This document shows positions 32,837-41,374 of a stretch of 61,583 nt of DNA, in pieces; positions within the stretch are counted from its first letter, which is position 1, and each line of letters begins with the position of its first letter. A model generated the notes under the pieces. The model was given only the letters and a program-made list of their open reading frames with translations, ran no database searches and was not told where the DNA came from. A program made the position numbers and the translations under genes. The stretch is taken from NCBI GenBank assembly GCA_025360125.1, contig JANYCU010000023.1:1-61583 (forward strand), read 5' to 3'. The DNA comes from Armatimonadota bacterium. Its GTDB lineage: Bacteria > Armatimonadota > Fimbriimonadia > Fimbriimonadales > Fimbriimonadaceae.

Positions 32837-33565
32837 CTAGAGGCTATTCGCGGTCAAGAATTCTCTGACAGCGTCAGCCTGTTCGGGAGTGTCTACGGAA
32901 ATGACTGACCCCTTGCCTTCGACCATACGAATACCGACACCGTTTTCAAGGAATCGGAGTTGCTCAAGGCTTTCGGCCACTTCGAGCGGCGTCTGAATCC
33001 AAGACGGATATTCGAGCAAGATTTCACGGCGGTACGCATAAATCCCAACATGCTTCTTTAGCGGACTAGACCTTGGATTTCGCGGATAAGGGATCGCGTG
33101 ACGACTGAAATAAAGTGCATTTGAGTTGAGGTCGGTGACGACTTTGACCACCGCAGGGTTTTCGGACTCTTCTTCAGGACAAACCGAGAAAACACTGGCC
33201 ATTACGACCGACTCATCAGAAAAAGGCAAGGAAATTGAGCGAATGGTCTCAATATCGATCAGCGGTTCATCCCCTTGGACATTAATATACACATCAGCGA
33301 CGACTTTCTCGGCAACTTCCGCGATCCGGTCGGTGCCAGTTGGGTGATCTGACCGCGTTAGAATCGCCGGAGCGCCAAATTTCGCACAAGCATCGATAAT
33401 TGCTTGGTCAGGGGTTGCAATGAGAACGTTTTGTGTTACCTGAGAGGCAACCGATCGCTCATAAACCCATTGGATCATCGGTTTGCCACACAAATCGACG
33501 AGCGGCTTTCCCGGAAAGCGAGTACTGCCCATCCGGGCGGGAATGACAATGGCACAGGAGGTCAT
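32837..33565 (-). CDS. kdsB: 3-deoxy-manno-octulosonate cytidylyltransferase
   Basis: 242 residues. Signatures are VIPARMGSTRFPGKPLVDLC, DEPLIDIETI preceded by NVQG, and YFSRHAIPYPRN with KKHVGIYAYRREIL. It activates KDO with CTP for lipid A-KDO assembly in the cytoplasm. Its presence implies an LPS outer membrane. It overlaps the lipoprotein gene upstream by 4 bp. No kdsA, waaA or lpx gene is nearby. Confidence 0.95.
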   Translation of the reverse strand: MTSCAIVIPARMGSTRFPGKPLVDLCGKPMIQWVYERSVASQVTQNVLIATPDQAIIDACAKFGAPAILTRSDHPTGTDRIAEVAEKVVADVYINVQGDEPLIDIETIRSISLPFSDESVVMASVFSVCPEEESENPAVVKVVTDLNSNALYFSRHAIPYPRNPRSSPLKKHVGIYAYRREILLEYPSWIQTPLEVAESLEQLRFLENGVGIRMVEGKGSVISVDTPEQADAVREFLTANSL

Positions 33566-34191
33566 GTCTTTGGTGAATTCGGGCTATATTCGATTTTTTT
33601 GATGTTTTTGAGAATTCCCAAGGTGTCGAAGATATGTTCGTTTCCGATTGTTATTGTCGCTTGGTACTTCATCTTACTACCCGCAACTCGAGAAATCACG
33701 ATGAGGTCGTTGCCAAACCGGGTGAACCAATAGTCGACTTTGTCAGCGTTGAGTCCTTGAAAGTGATCGATACCATTGGCGGCTTTCACATTGTCAAGAA
33801 TGCTTGCGAATTCATCGGCCATGATTCCATCATATTGATGCATCGCCATCACGACCTTGTCGTCGTGGAGAATGATGCCAAAACCTTCTTGCGTGGTCTC
33901 CCATACTTTCGATTTGAAATCAGGAGGAAGCACCGGAACAGTTTCTTCAGAAGGAGAAAATCCACGACTTGGTTTTGGGAAGACGGCAGCGGCTTTTTCT
34001 TCAGTATCGCCTAGGCTGACATATCGTCGACCATTAGGAAGGCGGACTTTACTGAGTTCGGTGTATTCGGGAACGAGTGTGCTGAGGCCCTTGTTGACAT
34101 TGAGAATTTCAGACGATGAATCTGTAGGAGCGCACCCGCACACCGAAAGAATTCCACTCAAAATTCCAAGTAGCCAAAGTGTCCGCTTCAT
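33562..34191 (-). CDS. lipoprotein of unknown function
   Basis: 209 residues. Lipoprotein signal: MKRTLWLLGILSGILSVCGC, with a probable lipidated Cys20 (a slightly off-consensus lipobox VCGC). The mature part has no domain I recognise; it contains a PPDFKSKVWETTQEGFGIIL stretch and a beta-rich C-terminus. It lies between greA (1 bp gap between stop and start) and kdsB (4-bp overlap), so the three genes form one leftward operon. Confidence 0.6.
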   Translation of the reverse strand: MKRTLWLLGILSGILSVCGCAPTDSSSEILNVNKGLSTLVPEYTELSKVRLPNGRRYVSLGDTEEKAAAVFPKPSRGFSPSEETVPVLPPDFKSKVWETTQEGFGIILHDDKVVMAMHQYDGIMADEFASILDNVKAANGIDHFQGLNADKVDYWFTRFGNDLIVISRVAGSKMKYQATITIGNEHIFDTLGILKNIKKIEYSPNSPKT

Positions 34192-34192
34192 T

Positions 34193-34666
34193 TCAGCCTA
34201 CGATCTTGATGATCTTATATTTGGACGTCCCAGCTGGGGCGATAATCTCAACTGTTTCACCAACGGGTTTTCCAACGAGTCCTTCGCCGAGGGGTGAACC
34301 AATCGAAACAAAATCCTTTGAGGCATCTGCCTCGAACGAGCCAACCAGGGTGATGATGATCTCCTCATCAAATTCGATGTCGAAAACGGTAACGATTGAG
34401 CCAAGTTGAGCAAAGCCTGTTTCGACATCGTTCTTTTCAACAATTCGTGCGTGAAGAACGGCTTTCTCGAGTTCGCTGATTCGACTTTCTAGTCGAGTTT
34501 GATTGAGCTTTGCTTCGTGATAGGCCGAATTTTCTCGAAGGTCGCCATGAGATTTCGCTTCTCGGATTGCATCGGCAACTCGCATGCGAGTTGGGCCCTG
34601 AAGCTCCTCAAGCTCTTTTTTGAGTTTCTCATAGCCCTCTTTGGTGACTTGGATTCCGTATGCCAT
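34193..34666 (-). CDS. greA: transcription elongation factor GreA
   Basis: 157 residues from ATG 34666 (MAYGIQVTKEGYEKLKKELE). The N-terminal coiled coil carries the acidic tip DLRENSAYHEAKLNQ, and the C-terminal FKBP-like domain has ISIGSPLGEGLVGKPVGE-type sequence. It rescues backtracked RNA polymerase. The divergent GT2 gene begins 21 bp away, so the two promoters must overlap the opposing genes. Confidence 0.95.
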   Translation of the reverse strand: MAYGIQVTKEGYEKLKKELEELQGPTRMRVADAIREAKSHGDLRENSAYHEAKLNQTRLESRISELEKAVLHARIVEKNDVETGFAQLGSIVTVFDIEFDEEIIITLVGSFEADASKDFVSIGSPLGEGLVGKPVGETVEIIAPAGTSKYKIIKIVG

Positions 34667-34687
34667 GAATCTGCTATTGTAGCATCG

Positions 34688-35578
34688 TTGGATCAATTTT
34701 CGTCAATCTTAAGCATCATCATTGTCAGCTTCAACACAATGGAGAAGCTTCAGAAATGTTTATCGTGCCTGGACCTAGAGCAGTTCGAAGTCATTGTCGT
34801 CGACAATGCTTCCATGGATGGGTCTGTGGAAATGGTTCGGGAAGAGTTTCCCCGCGTGAAATTGATCACATCAGATCGCAATGTCGGATTCGGAAGAGCC
34901 AATAATCTGGGCATTTCGCAGGCGAACGGCTCGCTTTATTTGTTTCTCAATTCCGACGCCTATGTTCAAGGCAATGCTTTGGAATTGATGGTCGAGCAGT
35001 TTTTCGACGAAAAAATCGTCGCCGCGGGTCCCAAATTGCTTAACCTCGATGGTTCACTTCAAGAGTCCGTCGCAGGACAGCTAACGTTGTGGAATGTCTT
35101 TCTCGAACAGACTTATCTTGATGCGATAGCTCGAAAGTTGGGCATGGGATATTGGCAAACACGTCGGTTACCAAAGGATTCAGTCTCCGAAGTTCACCAA
35201 GTGATGGGGGCGTGCCTGATGGTGCGAGCTTTCGTCGGTGAAAAATTTGATGAGCGTTTCTTCCTGTATTGCGAAGATACCGACCTTTGCCGGCGACTGG
35301 AATCGCACGGGAAAATCATTTATATACCCCAAGCCGAAGTGATCCACGAGTTGGGTTCATCGAGCGTTGATTCTCGGTGGAAATCGGTGGCCAGATACAA
35401 TGCCGGAAAGGAGCTTTACTTTAAGATTCACTTTGGGAATTTAGCTTCTATGGCGTGCTGGATTCTCAATCGATTTGGAGCTTTTCTTCGTGTTCTGACG
35501 GGAATCATAAAACCTGAGAAAGCGAAGATCTTTTGGAAGGTCTTGTTGGCCCGTCGATCCGAGATTAACCCTCTTTAA
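34688..35578 (+). CDS. GT2-family glycosyltransferase (rhamnosyltransferase-like)
   Basis: 296 residues from a proposed TTG at 34688 (MDQFSSILSIIIVSFNTMEK). The upstream part of the open frame runs antisense to greA and is not GT2-like, so a late start is required. GT-A fold: SIIIVSFNT, VIVVDNASMDGS, NVGFGRANNLGI, FLNSDAY (the DxD equivalent), GACLMVRAFVGEKFDERFFL and YCEDTDLCRRL. This is the pattern of the WbbL-like rhamnosyltransferases of O-antigen and cell-wall synthesis. It converges with, and overlaps by 14 bp, the ABC ATPase gene. Confidence 0.88.
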   Translation: MDQFSSILSIIIVSFNTMEKLQKCLSCLDLEQFEVIVVDNASMDGSVEMVREEFPRVKLITSDRNVGFGRANNLGISQANGSLYLFLNSDAYVQGNALELMVEQFFDEKIVAAGPKLLNLDGSLQESVAGQLTLWNVFLEQTYLDAIARKLGMGYWQTRRLPKDSVSEVHQVMGACLMVRAFVGEKFDERFFLYCEDTDLCRRLESHGKIIYIPQAEVIHELGSSSVDSRWKSVARYNAGKELYFKIHFGNLASMACWILNRFGAFLRVLTGIIKPEKAKIFWKVLLARRSEINPL

Positions 35579-36296
35579 CGTATTCGGCAACTACTTCGGC
35601 AGGTTTGCCTGTCATCTGGACATTGCCATCGTGGAGCCAAATACAACGGTCGGCAAACTCTTCAACCGATTTGAGTTGGTGCGATACGAGCAGGATGGTT
35701 CCGCCATTGTCACGAAATTCACCCACTCGCTGAAGGCACTTCTTTTCGAAGTGTTGATCGCCAACCGCGAGTACTTCGTCAACAATCAGGATTTCGGCAT
35801 CAACGTGAACAGCAATGGAGAATCCGAGGCGGGCCATCATTCCGCTTGAATAGGTTCGGACTGGGGCGCCAATGGCGTCGCCGAGCTCGCTAAATTCGAT
35901 AATGCTCGGCAGGCGTTCTTTAACCTGCTCCCGAGTCAAACCCAGGATAACCGCATTGAAATAGACATTCTCATATCCAGTCAGATCGGGATGAAACCCC
36001 GCGCCAAGTTCGAGCAACGGCGCAACCCTGCCATTTACGTTGATCGTGCCTGATGTGGGCTTATAGATGCGGGCTAAGAGAGATAAGAGGGTCGACTTCC
36101 CTGCTCCGTTTTTGCCGATGATGGCAAGACATTCGCCTCGTTTCACATCGAGAGAAATTCCTTTCAGGACTTCTCGTTTGACCAACGTGCGCTTCTTCCA
36201 AAAAACCAAAAGGGATTTGAGCGATGCAATCCCGGTGTGATTGACCGCAAATTCTTTGTGAACGTCTTTAATCGAGATTCCAAATTCTGTGTTCAT
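35565..36296 (-). CDS. Wzt-like ABC transporter ATP-binding protein
   Basis: 243 residues from ATG 36296, which overlaps the permease stop (ATGA). Walker A GKNGAGKST, Q-loop region LELGAGFHPDLTGYENVYFN (typical of polysaccharide exporters), signature YSSGMMARLGF, Walker B ILIVDEVLAVGD. It powers export of a lipid-linked polysaccharide (O-antigen or teichoic-acid type). It ends soon after the ATPase fold, so it lacks the C-terminal carbohydrate-binding domain of E. coli O9a Wzt. This suggests the O-chain is exported without terminal-residue recognition. Confidence 0.9.
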   Translation of the reverse strand: MNTEFGISIKDVHKEFAVNHTGIASLKSLLVFWKKRTLVKREVLKGISLDVKRGECLAIIGKNGAGKSTLLSLLARIYKPTSGTINVNGRVAPLLELGAGFHPDLTGYENVYFNAVILGLTREQVKERLPSIIEFSELGDAIGAPVRTYSSGMMARLGFSIAVHVDAEILIVDEVLAVGDQHFEKKCLQRVGEFRDNGGTILLVSHQLKSVEEFADRCIWLHDGNVQMTGKPAEVVAEYVKEG

Positions 36297-37153
36297 GGTC
36301 TCTCCACAAATTTCCATTTTAACCGGTTAAAGAACCAGTAGCCGAACACCATGAGGCAAAAGGAGAAAACCGCGCATACGATTAAATATTTGAGTGGAAA
36401 CGGCATCCAGTGAGCGTGAAGCCCAGCTCCGAGATCGATTTCCTTTGGTGCCAACAAAACCCGGCGATATGCGTGAGTCAGGGCTGCCATCGGATTGAGG
36501 TTATAAATCTTATAGAGCAAGAAATTTGACTTGAGATTTGTATCGTTGTTGGCGACATTCTCAGCGTAATACAGGATTGGGCACATGTAAAACAGCAAGT
36601 TGAGTAGGACGGTTACGATGTACTTAACATCCTCATAGAATGTGTTGAGCGCACTAACAATAAGTGAGGCACCAGTGGCCATCATCGCTGAAATCAGGAC
36701 CAAAATGGGCAAAAAGACGGTGTTGATTTGGAACGGGACGATGCGCGGATCCATGATGTACACAAAGAGGAGCAACGCAAAGAAGATCACGAACCCAATC
36801 AACAGATGAATGAGATTAGCGAGGACACAAGCCAGGGGTAAGACTTCGCGGGGAAAGTAAATCTTCTTAATCAGCGGTAATTGAAGGAGGATTGACTGCG
36901 ACGAATCCAGCACGCACGTCTGAAAAAACATGAACGGCAAGTACGCCGAGAGCATGTAAACGGTGTGGCTTTTACCTCCTACTTTGAGAAAGATGCTAAA
37001 GGCCAGACTCATGACAAGCACTTGGAACAGTGGGTTCAAAAACGACCAAATCAGGCCAAGTGCCGAGTTTTTGTAACGGATCCTGAGCTCTCGTTGAACC
37101 ATCACGAACAGAAGCTCGCGATATGACCAAAGTTCTTTGAGATCCTTCCGCAT
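36293..37153 (-). CDS. Wzm-like ABC-2 polysaccharide exporter permease
   Basis: 286 residues with six membrane helices. The N-terminus LKELWSYRELLFVMVQRELR and IRYKNSALGLIWSFLNPLFQ are typical of ABC-2 permeases for O-antigen and teichoic acid, followed by FLPILVLISAMMATGASLIV and YMCPILYY. It pairs with the overlapping ATPase gene. The neighbouring GT2, WecG-type and KdsB genes fit a dispersed surface-polysaccharide pathway. Confidence 0.9.
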   Translation of the reverse strand: MRKDLKELWSYRELLFVMVQRELRIRYKNSALGLIWSFLNPLFQVLVMSLAFSIFLKVGGKSHTVYMLSAYLPFMFFQTCVLDSSQSILLQLPLIKKIYFPREVLPLACVLANLIHLLIGFVIFFALLLFVYIMDPRIVPFQINTVFLPILVLISAMMATGASLIVSALNTFYEDVKYIVTVLLNLLFYMCPILYYAENVANNDTNLKSNFLLYKIYNLNPMAALTHAYRRVLLAPKEIDLGAGLHAHWMPFPLKYLIVCAVFSFCLMVFGYWFFNRLKWKFVERP

Positions 37154-37156
37154 TGA

Positions 37157-37474
37157 CTAGACTCGCTTGATTTCTAACACTTTGACAAATGCAACGGTTC
37201 CATTATCGGGATCTGCAACAATTCTCTCACCTTTTCGACCCATTCCTTTGATGGCAAATTCGAGAATCGATTTCGGTGTCGCGGTCAATTCAAGTTTAAA
37301 TGGTAAGGCGCGAGCTTTGGTGTCAAGCAGCACTTTGGCTTGTCGACCAATGATCCGGACGTCAATCGTATAAATCAGGGTCCCGCCAGGAACTGGCGCG
37401 GCTTCACCTGCCGTTTCATCCAGCAGAAAAAATGAAGGAGTTTGAAGGATTAATCCGACCAGCAAGCTCAACAT
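37157..37474 (-). CDS. hypothetical exported protein
   Basis: 105 residues with a hydrophobic N-terminus (MLSLLVGLILQTPSFFLL) that could be a signal peptide, then a beta-rich region (GTLIYTIDVRIIGRQAKVLL). No family recognised. It is 3 bp upstream of the permease and may be co-transcribed. It is divergent from ribokinase with a 17-bp gap. Confidence 0.5.
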   Translation of the reverse strand: MLSLLVGLILQTPSFFLLDETAGEAAPVPGGTLIYTIDVRIIGRQAKVLLDTKARALPFKLELTATPKSILEFAIKGMGRKGERIVADPDNGTVAFVKVLEIKRV

Positions 37475-37491
37475 GTGTATTCTTTACAAAA

Positions 37492-38439
37492 ATGGAACCC
37501 GTTTCGATCCTTGTAGTAGGGAGCAGTGTACTCGACCAGGTTTCTCGGGTTGACAAGTTTCCCGTTCCGGGAGAAAGCGTTCGAGGATCTGACGTTCAAT
37601 TCTTTGCTGGTGGAAAGGGGGCCAACCAAGCTGTAACGACTGCTCGGTTAGGGGCAAGAACGACATTCTGCAGTTGTGTCGGAAATGACGGAAACGGCCA
37701 ATATCTGATCGATTCTCTGCGAGCGGAAGGAATTCACTGTGAAAACGTTGAGTTCAATCGTCATGCGCCGACCGGAACCGCATTGATAGCTCTCAACCGA
37801 GAAGGACAAAACATGATCATCGCATGCTTGGGCGCGAACCTTCAATTTAGTCCAGAACATGCATTCAAGGTGGCTCACGAGAACTTCCATTATGTCTTGT
37901 TGCTCCAAGCCGAAATTCCCCTCGAAACGGTTCAGGCTGCAGCCGAGGCCAGTCAGGGCGTTGTGATCTTTAACCCAGCACCGTCCATTTCGGTCCCGGC
38001 AGAGATTTATCCTTTGGTTGATTATTTGACACCGAATGAGCATGAAGCCGAGCATTTGGTGGGGTTTCAGGTTCGAACAGTTGTCGATGCAGACCAAGCT
38101 GCCGACGAATTGATGGCGCGTGGCGTGGCAAATGTCGTCATCACCATGGGGTCCATGGGTGCTTATTATAAGAATGAGCGCGAATCTGGCTTGATTCGAG
38201 CACCAAAGGTCAAAGTTGTCGACACGGTTGGAGCTGGGGATTGCTTTAATGGGGCTTTGGCGTTTGCCATTGCCTCAGGGTGCCAGCTTGACGATTCCGT
38301 TCGATTTGCGGTCGGCTGTGCGTCAATCTCAGTAACCAGCCTCGGTGCCCAGTCAGGACTTCCCTCTTTTGATGAATTGCCACTCGGATTGATTCGCATT
38401 ATTCAGTCTGCGCACGCAAAAAAAAGTCCTCACGTTTAG
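37492..38439 (+). CDS. rbsK: ribokinase (PfkB family)
   Basis: 315 residues from ATG 37492 (MEPVSILVVGSSVLDQVSRV). PfkB signatures: FFAGGKGANQAVTTARLGAR (motif 1), the NPAPS segment IFNPAPSISV typical of ribokinase, and DTVGAGDCFNGALAFAIASG (motif 2, with the catalytic Asp in GAGD). It phosphorylates ribose at O5. The stop codon lies in the loop of a terminator hairpin, so translation end and transcription end almost coincide. Confidence 0.9.
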   Translation: MEPVSILVVGSSVLDQVSRVDKFPVPGESVRGSDVQFFAGGKGANQAVTTARLGARTTFCSCVGNDGNGQYLIDSLRAEGIHCENVEFNRHAPTGTALIALNREGQNMIIACLGANLQFSPEHAFKVAHENFHYVLLLQAEIPLETVQAAAEASQGVVIFNPAPSISVPAEIYPLVDYLTPNEHEAEHLVGFQVRTVVDADQAADELMARGVANVVITMGSMGAYYKNERESGLIRAPKVKVVDTVGAGDCFNGALAFAIASGCQLDDSVRFAVGCASISVTSLGAQSGLPSFDELPLGLIRIIQSAHAKKSPHV

Positions 38440-38449
38440 TGAGGACTTT
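38421..38449. terminator. bidirectional terminator enclosing the rbsK stop codon
   Basis: GTCCTCAC-gttta-GTGAGGAC (38426-38446), extended by AAA/TTT pairs. The A-run 38418-38425 becomes a T-run for the leftward gene, and TTT precedes CTTAATT for the rightward one. The rbsK TAG (38437-38439) occupies the loop and first stem base. Confidence 0.8.
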
Positions 38450-38468
38450 CTTAATTGTTGATCGAAGG

Positions 38469-39065
38469 CTAGTTACCAGTCTTTGATTTGTCGCCAGCTT
38501 TAGTCTTGTCGCCAGCTTTTGTCTTTGAGTCAGTCTTTCCCTTTGCAGGTGCTTTACCCTTGGTGTTATCCTTTGCCTTAGCGCTGGAACCTGGCTTTGC
38601 GCCTGGCTTCATTCCGGGCTTCATGCCTGGTTTCGGCCCTGGCTTTGCGCCTGTTGATGCTCCTGGCTTCATTCCAGGCTTCATTCCAGGTTTCATTCCT
38701 GGTTTAGCGCCTGGCTTCATTCCTGGCTTGCCCGCTGGCATTCCAGGTTTAGCTGTAGTTGGTTTTCCAGCAGGAGCTGCACCTTTCGATGGACCAGCCA
38801 TAACGGCAGTTGCCATGATGTTCTTACCTTTCATGGTTCCTTCGACCGTCACTTGCTGACCACCTACGAGGCTAGAAACTGAGTAGAATTTGCCTTTTTG
38901 CGTCACTCGAGCTTTGCTTGCATCGACGGTGTATGGACCACCCTTTGCACCGAGCGTAAACGTTTTGCCGCTAGGCGATCCTTTGACGAATCCAGACATC
39001 TTGTCTGCCTGGGCCATTGCCGAAGCAACAACTAGTAAAATTAGTGGTAGTACTTTTCGAAGCAT
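38469..39065 (-). CDS. secreted protein with OB-like domain and Pro-Gly-Met-Lys repeat tail
   Basis: 198 residues. Signal peptide MLRKVLPLILLVVASAMAQA. Residues about 21-92 form a small beta domain (MSGFVKGSPSGKTFTLGAKG, VTVEGTMKGKNIMATAVM) resembling DUF5666-type OB folds. From residue 93 the protein is low complexity: about ten units of the form KPGM/KPGA, followed by a Lys/Thr/Asp/Gly tail with TKAGDKTKAGDK. The tail is highly basic, which suggests binding to anionic polymers such as LPS, nucleic acid or polysaccharide. It is a single gene with a shared terminator. Confidence 0.6.
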   Translation of the reverse strand: MLRKVLPLILLVVASAMAQADKMSGFVKGSPSGKTFTLGAKGGPYTVDASKARVTQKGKFYSVSSLVGGQQVTVEGTMKGKNIMATAVMAGPSKGAAPAGKPTTAKPGMPAGKPGMKPGAKPGMKPGMKPGMKPGASTGAKPGPKPGMKPGMKPGAKPGSSAKAKDNTKGKAPAKGKTDSKTKAGDKTKAGDKSKTGN

Positions 39066-39135
39066 AAATCAAACTCCAACGAGTCATAGACGCCTATTGC
39101 AACCGAAATGATTCGGATTTCTGCTTTAATAGTCC

Positions 39136-39516
39136 ATGGTCGAACGGGCGCTCAAGCAATATCGAATCTATTGCTTCATCAACCTTGCTTGGTACGCCCT
39201 GTTAATTTTACTATGTATTACCATGGTACTGCTCATAAAAAATGGATCCCCTAATCCGGACATTCTTCCGGAGGATCAAATAGCAGGGCTGAAATGGTTC
39301 TTTATTGGGATGGCAGTTTATGGTTGGATATTCTTTGCCCTGACCCTGATGTACATGCGGCCAACGCGAACGATGAAGTGGTGGCTCGGCGCATTTCTCA
39401 ATATTTGCTTCGGAATTGGAACCTGTATCTTGGCTCCATTTTGCATTCATTTGGCCCTCAAATGGAATTCAAAAGAGGTCCGAGAATACTTCAGTCAGCA
39501 CTCATTTGAGATTTAG
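39136..39516 (+). CDS. small membrane protein, unknown
   Basis: 126 residues with three membrane helices (about 12-34, 50-70, 84-106). A basic loop MRPTRTMKWW lies between helices 2 and 3. No family recognised. Its 3' end overlaps the convergent esterase gene by 15 bp. Confidence 0.55.
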   Translation: MVERALKQYRIYCFINLAWYALLILLCITMVLLIKNGSPNPDILPEDQIAGLKWFFIGMAVYGWIFFALTLMYMRPTRTMKWWLGAFLNICFGIGTCILAPFCIHLALKWNSKEVREYFSQHSFEI

Positions 39517-40092
39517 AACCTTCTCCAGCCATTGGTTTAAGTCATTAATTTCGTCATCACATATTGAGTGGCCCATTGGATATTCGTGATATTCGTGTCG
39601 ACCCAAAAGATCGTTTCGAAGCTCATGTGCATCGCCGATCGAAATGACTTCATCGTAGGTTCCGTGAGCTTGAAATACCTCACCCAAAAATCCAGGGCAG
39701 CCGTAACCGTTCCCTCGTCCACTCAGCATCATCAACCCCGCGAATGACTGTGGGTTCGACTGAATGGTGCCGAGGGCCATCATTGCTCCTTGACTGAATC
39801 CACCAATCACGGCATTTGTTAAATCGAAAGAGCGGACATTTCCCCAAAGATTCTCGATGGATTGCTTTACTTGCTGAGGATCAACGGAAATCCCCGCTTC
39901 GGACCATTGAATCTCGAACCAGGCGAAGCCCGGACCATATTGGATAGGAGCTCGAAGACAAATGACCTCAACACGATCATCAATAAGTTGCGACAGGCCA
40001 AACATGTCTTGTTCATCGCTTCCGAGTCCGTGCATGAGAATGAGGGTTCCCTGTTTATCAGTTGAACTTCTGGTAACCGAAACGAGATTCAT
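39502..40092 (-). CDS. phospholipase/carboxylesterase family hydrolase
   Basis: 196 residues from ATG 40092; a TTG start six codons upstream is possible. Alpha/beta-hydrolase of the YpfH/acyl-protein-thioesterase group: ILMHGLGSDEQDM (oxyanion), catalytic Ser100 in GGFSQGAMMALG, Asp147 in AHGTYDEVISIG, His175 in YPMGHSICDDE. The triad is complete. The physiological ester is unknown. No signal peptide, so it is cytoplasmic. Confidence 0.87.
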   Translation of the reverse strand: MNLVSVTRSSTDKQGTLILMHGLGSDEQDMFGLSQLIDDRVEVICLRAPIQYGPGFAWFEIQWSEAGISVDPQQVKQSIENLWGNVRSFDLTNAVIGGFSQGAMMALGTIQSNPQSFAGLMMLSGRGNGYGCPGFLGEVFQAHGTYDEVISIGDAHELRNDLLGRHEYHEYPMGHSICDDEINDLNQWLEKVLNLK

Positions 40093-40163
40093 ATTGCTAA
40101 AATGTACCAAGAGTGCACGGATTTTTCGAACCTGACTCGTAGAAAGAATTGGAAAAGTGCAGC

Positions 40164-40838
40164 ATGAACCGGAGAAGAATTGGATTTACATTGATCGAAC
40201 TCCTGGTAGTCATCGCCATTATTGCGATTCTGGCGGCCATCTTGTTTCCGGTCTTTGCCGCGGCAAAGGCATCGGCAAAGCGAGCGGTTTGCCTTTCAAA
40301 TCAAAAGCAAATTGGGACTGGTTTTGTCCTTTACATATCAGATTATGATGATGTCATGCCCGATCGTCGCGACCTTAAAGTGTCGCTCGGATATCGACCG
40401 TGGACGTCGTGGCCGACCTCGGACCCTCGCACCGGATGGGCCGAAGTCGCCTTTGCCCCTTATTTGAAGAGCACTGAGATTTGGTCATGTCCGATGTTGA
40501 AAGGAACCCCAGTTGGAGATGCAATTCAAGTGAAGCAGCTTGATAGTCGGTATTGGATGTGGCGATTTGATCGGCCCGATGATCCCGTGAACATTGAGGA
40601 CTTTTGGGGAAAGTCAGCTGAGCAAGCGATCGAAGATTTGAAATTAGCTAACGATCCTATCGTTGGACCCGTGACCGGAGTGGCGGATACCGAACTCTTG
40701 GTCGATCCCTATTTTCCGAAAACAATTCCATCAGTTTTAGTAGAATTGAAAGGAAAAGCTGCCCATGCGGGCGGTAGGAACAGACTTTTCCTCGATTTTC
40801 ATGCAAAATGGATGCGCGACATCCGCACCAATCCATGA
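40164..40838 (+). CDS. prepilin-like protein with type IV N-methylation signal (DUF1559-like)
   Basis: 224 residues from ATG 40164 ([20 protein letters not shown]). Class III signal: cleavage after Gly7, Phe8 would be methylated, Glu12 is the conserved +5 residue. The pseudopilin helix runs to about residue 50. The rest matches the large family in Planctomycetes and Armatimonadota whose members end near an H-x9-DG motif; here it is [18 protein letters not shown], with Phe-His in place of Gly. Such proteins occur in many copies per genome and are probably surface or periplasmic. The stop overlaps thpR by ATGA. Confidence 0.85.
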   Translation: MNRRRIGFTLIELLVVIAIIAILAAILFPVFAAAKASAKRAVCLSNQKQIGTGFVLYISDYDDVMPDRRDLKVSLGYRPWTSWPTSDPRTGWAEVAFAPYLKSTEIWSCPMLKGTPVGDAIQVKQLDSRYWMWRFDRPDDPVNIEDFWGKSAEQAIEDLKLANDPIVGPVTGVADTELLVDPYFPKTIPSVLVELKGKAAHAGGRNRLFLDFHAKWMRDIRTNP

Positions 40839-41374
40839 GGTTATTCTTTGCCATTACGTTATCGTCCATTGCTCGCAACTCGCTTTCCGAGTACACCCCC
40901 AAGGTAAAAGACCGACTAGATCGGCAGGGATTGCGCTGGACAACCCCAGAAAAGTGGCATGTGACCGTTCTATTCGTCGGCGATGAAGATGCCGATGCGG
41001 TGAAGACTCTTGCTACCGATGCGCTTGCAGGTCAGAAGGAAGTTCGAATCAAGATTGGTAAGATTAATGGCTTGCCGGATACGAAGCGACCGGGAGTCCT
41101 TTATCTTGGCGTCGAAGCTCTCAAGGGCGATTTAAATGCTATTCATAAGTCACTTGCTTCTGTTTTTCCGTTGGATGATGAAGAGTATCTGCCTCATATC
41201 ACGCTGGCTCGAATGAAGCCAGCCTCGACGAAATTAGGACACAAACTTCGCGACTTTATGCACTCGGGTGCTGTGCCTGAAGATATTCAGTGGAACGCCG
41301 AGTCGGTGACCTTGTATAACACCACGTTGGATGGAAGCTACGAACTCATCGCTGAGTTTCCTTTGGATCGGTAG
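40835..41374 (+). CDS. thpR: RNA 2',3'-cyclic phosphodiesterase
   Basis: 179 residues from ATG 40835 ([11 protein letters not shown]), overlapping the prepilin stop. Both catalytic motifs are present: WHVTVLFVG (HxTx) and PHITLARM (HxTx). It hydrolyses 2',3'-cyclic phosphate ends of RNA to 2'-phosphate (family knowledge). It is the intact counterpart of the degenerate copy at 5481-6068. The 3' end overlaps the convergent gene by 29 bp. Confidence 0.92.
   Translation: MRLFFAITLSSIARNSLSEYTPKVKDRLDRQGLRWTTPEKWHVTVLFVGDEDADAVKTLATDALAGQKEVRIKIGKINGLPDTKRPGVLYLGVEALKGDLNAIHKSLASVFPLDDEEYLPHITLARMKPASTKLGHKLRDFMHSGAVPEDIQWNAESVTLYNTTLDGSYELIAEFPLDR

Noticed and set aside
34499-34687. N-terminal extension of the GT2 glycosyltransferase
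   Set aside because: The extension is antisense to greA and lacks GT-A features; the fold begins at IIIVSFNT, so the TTG at 34688 is preferred.
38488-38859. A 123-codon rightward frame full of Pro-Gly-Phe repeats
   Set aside because: It is the complement of the Pro-Gly-Met-Lys repeats of the exported protein, which has a signal peptide and proper start.
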